Of a stretch of 64,000 bases of DNA, positions 55,689 through 64,000 are shown piece by piece (position 1 is the first letter of the stretch; each line of letters begins with the position of its first letter). The notes beneath the pieces are model-generated. The model was not told where the DNA came from. It did not search any database and saw only the letters and a program-made list of their open reading frames with translations. The DNA comes from [Muricauda] lutisoli (nom. illeg.) (GTDB lineage: Bacteria > Bacteroidota > Bacteroidia > Flavobacteriales > Flavobacteriaceae), in NCBI RefSeq assembly GCF_017313105.1, contig NZ_JAFLND010000001.1, forward strand, positions 1,517,600-1,581,599, in the 5' to 3' direction. A program made the position numbers and the translations under genes.

Positions 55689-56906
55689 CTAAATTTTTCG
55701 AATTGATTCTGCAGGATTTAATTGCAAAGCTCTATAGGCAGGATATATAGCCGACAACAGTGCGGTTATCAAACACATGATAGCCACGATCCAATAGTTC
55801 TGGCTGTCCAACGCTGGGTAGATAATGGAACTGAAACCATAGCTGGCCAATCCTTCTGAGAATATGGCAATGTTGATGCCGTACGTTCCCAGCACAAGAA
55901 CGCTCAACCAACCGACCAGAAGTCCGACAGGACATCCTATCAATGTCAGGAAAAGAGTTTCCAACATGATCATCAAAAAGATCTTTCTCTTATTGAGCCC
56001 AATGGCCATAAGCATGCCCAATTCCCTTATCCGTTCCAGTACGGACATGAGCATGGTGTTCACAATACCGAAGGTTAGCGCTAAAAGAATAATACCAGAG
56101 ATGATGTAGGTATATAGGTTGAAGGATTCTATCACCAGTTCCAAATCGGGGGCGAGATCTTTCCAATCTTCTACCTTTTGGTTGGGCATTAGCTGGCGAA
56201 CATAGGTGATGTAACTGTCCAGTGCAGACTCATCCTTCAACAAAATGGCCAATTCGTTACTTTGCGAATGCTGAAGACCTAAGAGGTTGTCCAAGGATTG
56301 TTTTTGGACATAAACATTCACTTCATCGAGGGAAAGGTTCCTGGATCTATATATCCCTCCCACCCGAAAGGCACCCGAAACTATACTGGCATGAATATCC
56401 GTAAAGGTCACTACTACCTTGCTCCGTAATTTGATCTTGAGTTTTTTGGCCAACTTCTCACCGATAAAGATTTCATTGTCCTTTCCAGAAGCAAAATAGT
56501 CTCCCTCTATCAAATTTTGGTTCAGGCCAATCTGTTTTATTTCCGTCTTTGGGGAGATCCCATAAATGGTTACTCCGGAAACGGTAGTAGGCGATGTGAT
56601 CATCCCTTTGACAATGGTGCGCATGCTTGCGGATTGAACCATGTCATCTTTTTTCAACATTGAAAGAATGGAATCGGAATTTTTTATGACATATTTGGAT
56701 TCCTGTTGATCGGCAAATCCAGGATGGTGTACCTGAATGTGGGACAACTGCCTGTTCACGGATTCATCAATATTGTTTTTGTAAAGTCCCCAAGCAAAGG
56801 CCAGAATAAAAATACTGGCCCACAAACCGACCACAATAGAGCCGATCACTACAAAACTCCTGGTTTTGTTGCGCCAAATGTTCCGCCATGCTATTTGAAC
56901 CAACAT
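55689..56906 (-). CDS. FtsX-like ABC permease
   Basis: A 405-residue permease from the ATG at 56906 (MLVQIAWRNIWRNKTRS). One N-terminal helix is followed by a MacB-like periplasmic domain (about 45-250), then three helices (FGIVNTMLMSVLERIRELGMLMAIG; the last near NYWIVAIMCLITALLSAIYPAYRALQLNPAESIRK). ABC permeases of the LolC/E and MacB class have this layout. It lies 2 bp after the sister permease gene and 4 bp before the ATPase. Confidence 0.93.
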   Translation of the reverse strand: MLVQIAWRNIWRNKTRSFVVIGSIVVGLWASIFILAFAWGLYKNNIDESVNRQLSHIQVHHPGFADQQESKYVIKNSDSILSMLKKDDMVQSASMRTIVKGMITSPTTVSGVTIYGISPKTEIKQIGLNQNLIEGDYFASGKDNEIFIGEKLAKKLKIKLRSKVVVTFTDIHASIVSGAFRVGGIYRSRNLSLDEVNVYVQKQSLDNLLGLQHSQSNELAILLKDESALDSYITYVRQLMPNQKVEDWKDLAPDLELVIESFNLYTYIISGIILLALTFGIVNTMLMSVLERIRELGMLMAIGLNKRKIFLMIMLETLFLTLIGCPVGLLVGWLSVLVLGTYGINIAIFSEGLASYGFSSIIYPALDSQNYWIVAIMCLITALLSAIYPAYRALQLNPAESIRKI

Positions 56907-56908
56907 AA

Positions 56909-58132
56909 TCAACTATTTATCGCGTCTACAGGTCTAAGCCTTAATACTTTAAATCCTGGATAAAGGGACAACAGGGTGGCCAATACCAGAACAATCAGGG
57001 TCTGGTAAATGAAGATTCGGATGTTGCCCGAAAAATAAATGATGGGCTCAAAACCATAATCTTCATAAACCTCCCTTAAGGATCCACTGAATTGAACTGG
57101 GTATTCGGTGAGCAAATGAACAATCAAAATACCCCCTAACACCCCCATCAAACAGCCCATCAATGAAATCATGATCGATTCCAACTGTATCACATAGGCC
57201 AAAAGGTGTTTCTTCATACCGATGGCAATCAGAATCCCGAATTCCCTATTCCTTTCAAAGGTCATCATCAATAAAGTGCCGAACAATCCAAAGGATATGA
57301 TGATATAGAGAATTCCGATTACGATATAATGCCCCGAACTGTCCGCCTCAATGAACTGATCCATCTCAGGCATCATTTGTTTCCAGGTCATCACTTCATA
57401 AGCCTCCGTGTCAATAACATTTTCAATTGCTTCTTTGGAACTTTCCAAATCGGAGGTTTTACCGAGCATAATGGACAGAGAGGTCAACCTATTTTCGGCG
57501 CCGTGCAGATATTGTGATGTTTTTAAGGGCATATAGATAACATTGCTGTTCAGCTCGGGAGACCCCAGTTTTAAAATGCCAACAATATTGAATTTACCAG
57601 CTGCACTGCTTGCATGGTATCCTTGTCCGATCAATACAAGGGTGTCGTTCACTTTGGCATTGAGCTGCTCTGCCAACCCACTCCCAATTAGTATTTGGTC
57701 CGCACTGTTACTTTCAAAGTATATACCTTCAACAACCTTTTCATTCAGTTGGTTTACTTTTTCTTCACTCGTCGGATCTATCCCCAACACCATAACTCCT
57801 TTGGTTTTATCAGCAAAAGATGATAGAGCAAATGTTTCTAATCGAGGCATTAGTCCAGTAACTCTGGGGTTGTCCAGCAATCTTTTGGAAAACTCTTCAT
57901 CGGCCTCAAAAGAATTTTCTATCGATTGTTCATCCCAGTAGCCTTTCTTATGTATTTGGAGATAACCCGATGAGTAGCTGACCACATTGTGGATCATGTT
58001 CTCATAAACCCCATCGGTAACCGAGCGAAAGGTTATGGCCAATAGCACGGCAAAAAAAACGGAGGCAACGGTGATCATCGTTCTCCGACCGTTGCGCCAT
58101 ATATTCAACCATGCCAATTTTAAGAACATCAT
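56909..58132 (-). CDS. FtsX-like ABC permease, second subunit
   Basis: A 407-residue permease with the same layout as its downstream neighbour: N-terminal helix (MMFLKLAWLNIWRNGRRTMITVASVFFAV), periplasmic domain, three C-terminal helices (FGLFGTLLMMTFERNREFGILIAIGMKKHLL), ending LYPGFKVLRLRPVDAINS. The two probably form a heterodimer, as LolC and LolE do. Its ATG overlaps the stop of the LolA-like gene (ATGA). Confidence 0.93.
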   Translation of the reverse strand: MMFLKLAWLNIWRNGRRTMITVASVFFAVLLAITFRSVTDGVYENMIHNVVSYSSGYLQIHKKGYWDEQSIENSFEADEEFSKRLLDNPRVTGLMPRLETFALSSFADKTKGVMVLGIDPTSEEKVNQLNEKVVEGIYFESNSADQILIGSGLAEQLNAKVNDTLVLIGQGYHASSAAGKFNIVGILKLGSPELNSNVIYMPLKTSQYLHGAENRLTSLSIMLGKTSDLESSKEAIENVIDTEAYEVMTWKQMMPEMDQFIEADSSGHYIVIGILYIIISFGLFGTLLMMTFERNREFGILIAIGMKKHLLAYVIQLESIMISLMGCLMGVLGGILIVHLLTEYPVQFSGSLREVYEDYGFEPIIYFSGNIRIFIYQTLIVLVLATLLSLYPGFKVLRLRPVDAINS

Positions 58133-58899
58133 TTTAGTTGCATCATGTTTCGTGTAGTAAAAAAACTATCGGGAATCTCCTCATCGTAAAGGAGATGGTT
58201 GTACTTGATCACGGTTTTATAACCTTCCTTGTCCGTCGGAATCATTTCAATCCGTGTAGTCACTTTTCTTGAACCAAAGACTTTGATGTCACTTGAATTC
58301 ATGATGTTGACCAATTGTCCATCTTCATCATAAAATTCAGCTTTGAGCTGAAGAAAATCTTGCGTATCGATCCATACGATCACCTTTTCCCAAACAATGG
58401 CCGCTGAGGGCTTAGGTATCAATTCAATCTTGTAGCATTCCTTACCTTGGATAAGTTCCCTGCCCAAATGTCTGTGGTCATAATCTTTTACCGATGAGGC
58501 TTCCTTCACCAAATCGTCATTGGTAAAGTCCGTACCCATCCAACTCTGCGACATCATCGAGGGCGGTAATTTAATGGTGCGTTCAATGGCAGGTATCCAG
58601 TTCCATACCTCCTTGTCCCTTTTTAGAAAAATCATGCCTTTTTCCTTGGCCGGTGCCTGCACAAGGATCAAGGTATAAACATCCCCTTTGGTCCATGCCT
58701 TCAGTTCCATTTCCCTTTGCCAAGAAGGACGTATGATCTGGATGGTAATATCCGCTTGGGAAGTATTTCCCCTTATGTTATCATCGGCCTTTTTAACAAT
58801 TTCCCTCGCGGTTAATTCCTGTGTGGGCATTGTAGCGGCAAGAAGCAACATACTTAGTCCAAAGGCCAAATAGCCAACCAATATTGATGCTTTTTTCAT
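58129..58899 (-). CDS. Outer membrane lipoprotein-sorting (LolA-like) protein
   Basis: A 256-residue exported protein: a Sec signal (MKKASILVGYLAFGLSMLLLAATM) followed by a LolA/LolB-like half-barrel. ADITIQIIRPSWQREMELKAWTKGD, LVQAPAKEKGMIFLKRDKEVWNWIPAIERTIKLPPSMMSQSWMGTDFTNDDLV and YKTVIKYNHLLYDEEIPDSFFTTRNM are typical of the outer membrane lipoprotein-sorting family. It is the first gene of a five-gene operon with two permeases, ATPase and barrel protein, so it is the likely periplasmic carrier of that system. Confidence 0.9.
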   Translation of the reverse strand: MKKASILVGYLAFGLSMLLLAATMPTQELTAREIVKKADDNIRGNTSQADITIQIIRPSWQREMELKAWTKGDVYTLILVQAPAKEKGMIFLKRDKEVWNWIPAIERTIKLPPSMMSQSWMGTDFTNDDLVKEASSVKDYDHRHLGRELIQGKECYKIELIPKPSAAIVWEKVIVWIDTQDFLQLKAEFYDEDGQLVNIMNSSDIKVFGSRKVTTRIEMIPTDKEGYKTVIKYNHLLYDEEIPDSFFTTRNMMQLK

Positions 58900-58985
58900 A
58901 GTTTGAAACTAGCTCAATAAATGGCTTTGGACAATGATATAAGTCAAGTGTTGCCTTGGGTGAAAAGTTTTGGATTAGCTATACT

Positions 58986-59738
58986 CTACAACTGAGAATA
59001 TGGAAGAGGTTTTAAAAATACCCGGATTATGTTGTTCATGGCATTTGCATATTCTTCCATGTTGGAGATTCGCTTCCATTCCGGATGTGGACCAAACTTG
59101 CCCCATGCTTCCGTGTGGGCCTGCTTGTCTTTGAAGGCCAGCATATACGTTAGGCACGGCATATGGTTCCCGGCAATGTTCGACCCAAAAAACACCGTAG
59201 GAAGGCCAACATCCTCAAAAATACCAAATTCACTGTCATTAAACATTTTCACCTTTCTGCGCAGGGCGTCCTCATTGTAACTTTCGTAAGTTCTAAGCTC
59301 AAAGAAGTTTGCACTATCCGCCGGTTTCTGTAGGTTTGGAAAACCTGTGGTGGATTGAATAAGATCCGTTGTAATTCTACTATACGGAATCAAGTTTTCG
59401 GATATTTTAAGATAAGGACTTGCATCCTCGATATATTTTTCATCCTCATTCAATAATTCGCCGCTTTTTTGAAACGCTACAATGTCATTATAAGGGATCA
59501 GTACATAAAGTTTTTTTGGCAAAGTTTCCCCCACTTCTTCAAATACCCCGATATTCTTTACACCTTGACGGTTCATGGCTGGAATAAATGCCTCTTTAAA
59601 ATAATCATGAAGTACTTGTTCCGGTCTGCCAAACTCCAATTCGTAGGTTCTCAATTCATATACTTGTTCCTGTCCTGCCAATTGAAAGTTCAGAATCAAA
59701 ATAAAAAGTATGGAAAAAACTCGTTTTATAATTTTCAT
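58986..59738 (-). CDS. NIPSNAP family protein, exported
   Basis: A 250-residue protein with a Sec signal (MKIIKRVFSILFILILNFQLAGQ) and two NIPSNAP (dimeric alpha/beta barrel) domains, VYELRTYELEFGRPEQVLHDYF and FFELRTYESYNEDALRRKVKMFND; each starts with the ELRTYE signature. The second contains PCLTYMLAFKDKQAHTEAWGKFGPHPEW. Length fits the family. It lies 86 bp upstream of the LolA-like operon on the same strand and could belong to it, but the gap suggests not. Function is unknown. Confidence 0.9.
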   Translation of the reverse strand: MKIIKRVFSILFILILNFQLAGQEQVYELRTYELEFGRPEQVLHDYFKEAFIPAMNRQGVKNIGVFEEVGETLPKKLYVLIPYNDIVAFQKSGELLNEDEKYIEDASPYLKISENLIPYSRITTDLIQSTTGFPNLQKPADSANFFELRTYESYNEDALRRKVKMFNDSEFGIFEDVGLPTVFFGSNIAGNHMPCLTYMLAFKDKQAHTEAWGKFGPHPEWKRISNMEEYANAMNNIIRVFLKPLPYSQL

Positions 59739-59790
59739 TGTTCAGTTATCTTGTTGAATAGTAAATAATTATACTGATATGCTATTCTAG

Positions 59791-60795
59791 TTATGCTTTT
59801 CCAGAAAGGATGTTTTCGATAGTGCTCAATTCCTCTTTATCAAATCCAGGTTTTTGTAGAGCTTGTAACGAGTCCTCCAATTGTTCGGGCCTACTTACAC
59901 CCAAAAGTACGGATGTAACCCGTGGATCTCGCTTTACCCAGGAAAGGGCCATTTGGGCCAAGGACTGGCCTCTTTCTTTGGCCACTTTATTCAATTTTGA
60001 TACCATCTCCAGTTTTTGGGGGGTGATCTGGTCGGCTTCCAAAGCACCGTTCCCACGTCCAGAGGCAGCTCTTGATGATTCTGGAATTCCGTGAAGATAT
60101 TTGTCGGTCAACAAACCTTGCTCCAAGGGCGAAAAAACAATGCTTCCAACGCCTTCTTGCCCCAGTACATCCAACAACCCATCTTCAATCCATCTATCGA
60201 ACATGGAGTAACGGGGTTGATGAATCAAACATGGAGTTCCCATTTCCTTCAGCATTTTTATGGCCGCCTTGGTCTCTTTGGCGTCATAGCTGGATATGCC
60301 AACATAAAGTGCTTTCCCTTGGCGAACTATCAAATCCAGCGCTCCCATGGTTTCTTCTAGAGGTGTGGACGGGTCCGGACGGTGGTGGTAGTATATATCA
60401 ACATAATCCAGCCCCATTCGTTTTAAACTTTGGTCCAAACTGGAAACCAAATACTTTTTGGAGCCAAAATCACCATAAGGACCCTCCCACATCTTCCATC
60501 CTGCTTTGGTGCTCACAATTATTTCATCCCGGTATTGGGCCAAATCCGATTTTAGTATTTTACCAAAAGTGGTTTCGGCCGACCCGGGCGGGGGACCATA
60601 ATTGTTCGCGAGGTCAAAATGGGTGATACCTGCATCGAATGCCTTGTGCACAATGGTACGAGCAGTATCAAAATCATCCATTTCACCAAAATTGTGCCAT
60701 AGCCCAAGTGAAAAAGCAGGTAGCAACAAACCGCTATCGCCACAGCGATTGTAGGTCATTTCATTATATCTATTCTTGTTCGGTTGGTAATCCAT
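59791..60795 (-). CDS. Aldo/keto reductase, YghZ-like
   Basis: A 334-residue aldo/keto reductase TIM barrel. The catalytic set is visible: Asp and Tyr in FDLANNYGPPPGSAETTFG, Lys in STKAGWKMWEGPYGDFGSKKYL and His in YYHHRPDPSTPLEE. NADPH-binding residues lie in SVLLGVSRPEQLEDSLQAL near the C-terminus. The GPPPGSAE and KAGWKMW segments are typical of the YghZ/glyceraldehyde-3-phosphate-reductase group. It is cytoplasmic and single, divergent from a Crp-like regulator gene with 225 bp between. The substrate is probably an aldehyde. Confidence 0.92.
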   Translation of the reverse strand: MDYQPNKNRYNEMTYNRCGDSGLLLPAFSLGLWHNFGEMDDFDTARTIVHKAFDAGITHFDLANNYGPPPGSAETTFGKILKSDLAQYRDEIIVSTKAGWKMWEGPYGDFGSKKYLVSSLDQSLKRMGLDYVDIYYHHRPDPSTPLEETMGALDLIVRQGKALYVGISSYDAKETKAAIKMLKEMGTPCLIHQPRYSMFDRWIEDGLLDVLGQEGVGSIVFSPLEQGLLTDKYLHGIPESSRAASGRGNGALEADQITPQKLEMVSKLNKVAKERGQSLAQMALSWVKRDPRVTSVLLGVSRPEQLEDSLQALQKPGFDKEELSTIENILSGKA

Positions 60796-61020
60796 AAACG
60801 ATTAAATTAAGATTCGACTTCATGTATCGTCCATAAACACGACAATTTTATGTCTTGGAGACTTAGAGTGTCATACACCGATATGTTGGGGTAGGTCCAA
60901 TTACATATAGTATATTACTGCAAAATCTTTGATACATTGCCAAAACAAATCTATCGGGTTTTTACATCCTTTTCATTGAACTAGGACAAGAAATCACCGG
61001 TACAGCCTCGACACCCATTT

Positions 61021-61599
61021 ATGAAGAATGAATTGAAAAACTATTTGGAACGTTTCATTAGCTTATCAGATAAAGAATCTGAGATGGCACTAGAGTTTTT
61101 TGAATATCGGAAGTATCCAAAAAATTCGCTGATTCTGCGTTCTGGGGACATCTGTAATTTTGAAGCATACATAAAACGAGGATGTGCCCGGGAATTTTTT
61201 ACAGACCATAAGGGAAACGAACATACGGTTGAATTTGCCATTGAAGATTGGTGGATAAGTGAAATCCATAGTTTTGAAAATAAGCTGCCCAGCCAAGTAA
61301 GTATCGAGACGTTGGAGGAAACCGAAATGCTAGTGCTATCCTTGGAGTCCAAAAAACAACTTTTGGAAGCAATTCCCTCCTTGGAGCATATGTTCCGAAT
61401 TATGATGCAACGCCACGTGCACGCCCTAAAAAAACGATTGCTTCAAAACATGTCAAGAAATGCCATGGACCGATATCAAATGTTCCTGGAGCTATATCCT
61501 ACCGTTGTTCAACGTGTTCCGCAATATCATATCGCATCCTATTTGGGGATTTCCCAAGAATTTTTGAGCAAATTGAGAAAGCGGAACATGGATTTGTAA
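61021..61599 (+). CDS. Crp/Fnr-family regulator
   Basis: A 192-residue regulator with a cyclic-nucleotide-binding-like sensor (residues 20-115, FEYRKYPKNSLILRSGDICNFEAYIKRGCAREFF) and a C-terminal helix-turn-helix (YHIASYLGISQEFLSKLRKR). The sensor lacks the cysteines of an Fnr-type iron-sulfur site and does not show the full cAMP contacts. It is divergent from the aldo/keto reductase gene and may regulate it. The effector is unknown. Confidence 0.88.
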   Translation: MKNELKNYLERFISLSDKESEMALEFFEYRKYPKNSLILRSGDICNFEAYIKRGCAREFFTDHKGNEHTVEFAIEDWWISEIHSFENKLPSQVSIETLEETEMLVLSLESKKQLLEAIPSLEHMFRIMMQRHVHALKKRLLQNMSRNAMDRYQMFLELYPTVVQRVPQYHIASYLGISQEFLSKLRKRNMDL

Positions 61600-61732
61600 A
61601 TAAAATGGCAACTACTGGCGATACGGGGTTATAAAGTTCCGAAAGTGATATTTCAGGAATTGGAATAATGGAAATAGTTTTTTAATAATCAGGGGACGTT
61701 TGAAACAAACCCATATCACTGCAAATCCTGGC

Positions 61733-62461
61733 CTAAAGATTTTTATAAACCTCTTCAAAAGGTACTCTGCAACGTTCACCCCAAATGCCCGAACCTTCTT
61801 TTCTTATGCCTACGGATATCACCATATTGATCTCCGCTCCCCTCGGTAATTTCAAAAGCCTCTTGACCAATTTGCTGTCAAAGCCCTCCAATGGACATGT
61901 ATCATATCCCTCATTCGCCATTGCAATCATAAATGTCTGTGCGGCCAATGCACATGATTTGTGAACTACGACCCGCATATCATTTTCAGACACTTGTCTG
62001 GTAATAGGACGAAAAATACCTATGACTTTGGTCAACAAAACCCGGAACAAACCAACAATCCCAAAAAACCTAGTGTACAATAGCGGCATTATTTTGCCAT
62101 AATACAGTTCTCTATCCTTGATTCGTTTTTCCTGCCGTTCGATAGGACTGTTCCGTTGGATGTTTCCCTTTTCAAATTCCAGAACAAATTTTGAACGTTT
62201 TTTATATAGATCCTGCCTTGTTACAAAAACAACGGCCTCAGCTGCAGTTGAAACTGCAGTTTGTCCCAAACAGGCTTTGGCAAGGTTTGCCAAAGTTTCA
62301 GGTTCAGTGATATGGTAAAATTCCCATAACTGCATATTGGAACTATTGGGTGCCAATGTTGCGAGTTCAAGACCATGTTTTACTTTTAGGGTATCAATCT
62401 TTTTTGTTTTATCGTATACACGTACGGAACGTCTATGATTTAAAACAGCTTCCAAATCCAT
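61733..62461 (-). CDS. Nitroreductase family protein
   Basis: A 242-residue nitroreductase-fold flavoprotein. The N-terminus NHRRSVRVYDKTKKID is the family's R-R-S-x-R segment, and LATLAPNSSNMQLWEFYHI is the FMN contact. VVHKSCALAAQTFMIAMANEGYDTCPLEGFDSKLVKRLLKLPRGAEINMVISVGIR forms the rest of the FMN site. It is longer than the nitroreductase at 9184, through a central insertion. It is cytoplasmic, single and not part of an operon. Substrate unknown. Confidence 0.9.
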   Translation of the reverse strand: MDLEAVLNHRRSVRVYDKTKKIDTLKVKHGLELATLAPNSSNMQLWEFYHITEPETLANLAKACLGQTAVSTAAEAVVFVTRQDLYKKRSKFVLEFEKGNIQRNSPIERQEKRIKDRELYYGKIMPLLYTRFFGIVGLFRVLLTKVIGIFRPITRQVSENDMRVVVHKSCALAAQTFMIAMANEGYDTCPLEGFDSKLVKRLLKLPRGAEINMVISVGIRKEGSGIWGERCRVPFEEVYKNL

Positions 62462-62778
62462 ATCTATCTTATTTTAAGTAAGTCCTTTATCCGACCACGT
62501 CTAATTTAGCGACTTATTTAGGTATGTCGGTTTTTACTTAAATACAATTTTTAAAGGAAATGGATTTTCCTAGGTATAGAATTTCATAATTTGTATTAAG
62601 CTTTAAATGTCAATAATCAAATCCCGACCCGATTGGCACACAATAATGGAATCATTGACAAGGCAGTATAAAGTATTGAATAAAAAACGATGGCCAACAA
62701 AGCCGTTGGGTGCATTGTAACAAAAACATTGATTCTTCGTCTTCCTCAAACAAACAAACGAACCAATCAAAAAACAAA
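62462..62778. other. 317-bp intergenic region with an attC-like imperfect palindrome
   Basis: A/T-rich sequence with no convincing frame or clear promoter. At 62687-62718 an imperfect palindrome (ACGATGGCCAAC with GTTGGGTGCATTGT) includes GTTGGGT, which fits the integron core-site consensus GTTRRRY. The opposite half does not fully fit RYYYAAC. Otherwise I see nothing in this stretch. Confidence 0.3.
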
Positions 62779-63633
62779 ATGCTTACAAATTCATCAGAAC
62801 GTAAAGAAGCTTGGAAAACCATTTTTCTATTTCTTGCACTCGTCGTTGCGCTTACTTCACCGTTCCATTATGCCATAGTAAATCTGTATCCTTCAAGGAT
62901 ATATGTCGGGGCTATTATGTGGTGTCCTGCAATAGCTGCTTTTATCACACTAAAAATTAAAGGACGCAAAATCTCATCGCTAAATTGGAATTGGGGAGAT
63001 TGGAAATACATCCGATGGTCTTACTTTATTCCTGCCCTATATGGTATAATCACCTACTTACTAATCTGGGTTTTCGGGTTTGGAGGTTTAGCAAATAGAG
63101 AAATAATAACAGAATGGGGAAAAGAACTTGGGTTGTTTGGGATAGGTACTTTAAATCCAACCTCAATAACAATCATAGCCATCATCTTGTTGGGGACTGT
63201 AGAAGTGATAAGAGCTTCTGCAACCACATTAGGAGAGGAAATTGGATGGAGGGGCTTTTTTATCCATGAATTAAGAAAGGTTCTTTCTTTTACCGGTGTA
63301 TCTGTATTTAGTGGACTTGTATGGGCCGCTTGGCATTGGCCGCTACTCGTTTACTATAGCAACAATGTGCTATTGGAATTTATCACATTCTTTATAGTGA
63401 TTATTTCGATGTCATTTATTATGGCCTACTACACTTTTAAATCTAAAAGTCTATGGCCAGCAGTAATTTTCCATGCAGTAAGCAATGTGTACATTCAAAA
63501 GATCATGCCTTCTTTAACCATGAAAATTGAGGGAACCGAACATTGGCTTGGCGAAAACGGAATTATGTTTGCCATTGTTACCAGTATTTTCGGGATTTAT
63601 TTTTGGAGAAAAGCTATTAAAGAAAAAATATAG
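62779..63633 (+). CDS. CPBP family intramembrane metalloprotease
   Basis: A 284-residue membrane protein from the ATG at 62779 (MLTNSSERKEAWKTIFLFLALVVALTS). Eight or so hydrophobic segments surround the CPBP/ABI motifs: LGEEIGWRGFFIHEL (the EExxxR motif), VWAAWHWPLLVYY, and IFHAVSNVYIQ near the C-terminus. In other bacteria such proteins cleave or modify substrates in the membrane or give immunity to bacteriocins. It is alone on the plus strand. Substrate unknown. Confidence 0.9.
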   Translation: MLTNSSERKEAWKTIFLFLALVVALTSPFHYAIVNLYPSRIYVGAIMWCPAIAAFITLKIKGRKISSLNWNWGDWKYIRWSYFIPALYGIITYLLIWVFGFGGLANREIITEWGKELGLFGIGTLNPTSITIIAIILLGTVEVIRASATTLGEEIGWRGFFIHELRKVLSFTGVSVFSGLVWAAWHWPLLVYYSNNVLLEFITFFIVIISMSFIMAYYTFKSKSLWPAVIFHAVSNVYIQKIMPSLTMKIEGTEHWLGENGIMFAIVTSIFGIYFWRKAIKEKI

Positions 63634-63740
63634 ACCAAACGGCCAGAGCGCCCAATATCCTTTGTAAATGCAAAGGTAAGTGCTACCCCCAACCACTTAT
63701 AACCGAACCCATCACCAAGGTTCAACTAAACGATATAAAA

Positions 63741-64000
63741 ATGTTCAAAATAAAAACTTACACAATAGTCATCCTTGGCATTTTCATTTCAACTCTTATT
63801 GGATCCTCTAAGGCTTTCTCCCAATCGAAAAAAAACAGTATTCAAAATCCGATTGAATACTTCAATAAAAGAACGGAAGCTTTAAGTTTAGTTAAAAACA
63901 AAAAATGGCAAGAGGCGATTCCTGTTTTGGAAAGTCTTACGCTACAATATTCAAATGACGCTGATCTATTTTATGTATTGGGACTGTCCTATTATGAGAC
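63741..64000 (+). CDS. Exported TPR protein, cut by the window end
   Basis: The first 86 codons are visible. A Sec signal (YTIVILGIFISTLIGSSKAFSQ) is followed by a linker and the first TPR-like helix pair, KKWQEAIPVLESLTLQYSNDADLFYVLGLSYYE. The rest lies outside the window, so the full product is unknown; TPR parts like this often lead a hydrolase or are the whole protein. Confidence 0.75.
   Translation, partial: MFKIKTYTIVILGIFISTLIGSSKAFSQSKKNSIQNPIEYFNKRTEALSLVKNKKWQEAIPVLESLTLQYSNDADLFYVLGLSYYE

Overview
The window reads as chromosome from a Bacteroidota, most likely a marine member of Flavobacteriaceae. The evidence is a SusC/SusD pair, promoters of the TTTG-N19-TAnnTTTG type, no Shine-Dalgarno dependence, moderate GC, many Sec and lipoprotein signals typical of the phylum, and the gene families present. 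I cannot name the genus from sequence alone. I saw no tRNA, rRNA, CRISPR array, insertion sequence or phage gene.

Layout. (1) 1-3444: the 3' end of a serine hydrolase gene, an FMN reductase, a Mn-type superoxide dismutase divergent from an Fe-S-type regulator through a shared palindromic operator, and a YceI protein. (2) 3495-24406, almost all on the minus strand: a rhamnoside utilisation locus with two GH78 proteins, one GH106 protein, two type-B carboxylesterases (one Sec, one Tat), a secreted isomerase-like TIM barrel, a nitroreductase, SusC/SusD and a GntR regulator. (3) 24506-31948, plus strand: a complete L-rhamnose catabolic operon made of aldolase/dehydrogenase fusion, isomerase, kinase, L-lactate dehydrogenase and a permease. 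It should carry rhamnose through rhamnulose, rhamnulose-1-phosphate, L-lactaldehyde and L-lactate to pyruvate. Just downstream, two convergent genes have been fused at their broken ends. (4) 33022-38803: two AraC regulators, an orphan molybdopterin oxidoreductase subunit, a maltose-acetyltransferase-like enzyme and an outer-membrane barrel protein. (5) 39043-51256, plus strand: an electron-transfer cluster consisting of a HEPN-like protein, a 1656-residue pyruvate:ferredoxin oxidoreductase with an extra C-terminal ferredoxin domain, Rnf subunits C, D, G, E and A, a 69-residue Cys-rich membrane protein, a ferredoxin-NADP reductase, RnfB and a DUF302 protein. (6) 51370-63633: a P1B-4-like metal ATPase, a LolA-like/FtsX/FtsX/ABC/barrel operon, NIPSNAP, aldo/keto reductase, Crp-like regulator, nitroreductase and CPBP protease genes. 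A TPR protein gene begins at 63741 and runs off the end.

How they work together. SusC/D and the secreted hydrolases and esterases would release and import rhamnose-containing sugars, and the adjacent cytoplasmic operon degrades rhamnose. A 16-bp element, NNNAACAGNNNAGAAC, lies in the same orientation upstream of the susC, esterase and rhamnose-catabolism promoters, and is a candidate operator for the GntR protein encoded between them. The PFOR-Rnf-FNR cluster would oxidise pyruvate, put the electrons on ferredoxin, and pass them to NAD (through Rnf, with ion pumping) or NADP (through FNR). That is unusual beside superoxide-defence genes in what looks like an aerobic lineage, and I regard it as the most interesting system here. 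All functions are inferred from motifs and context.
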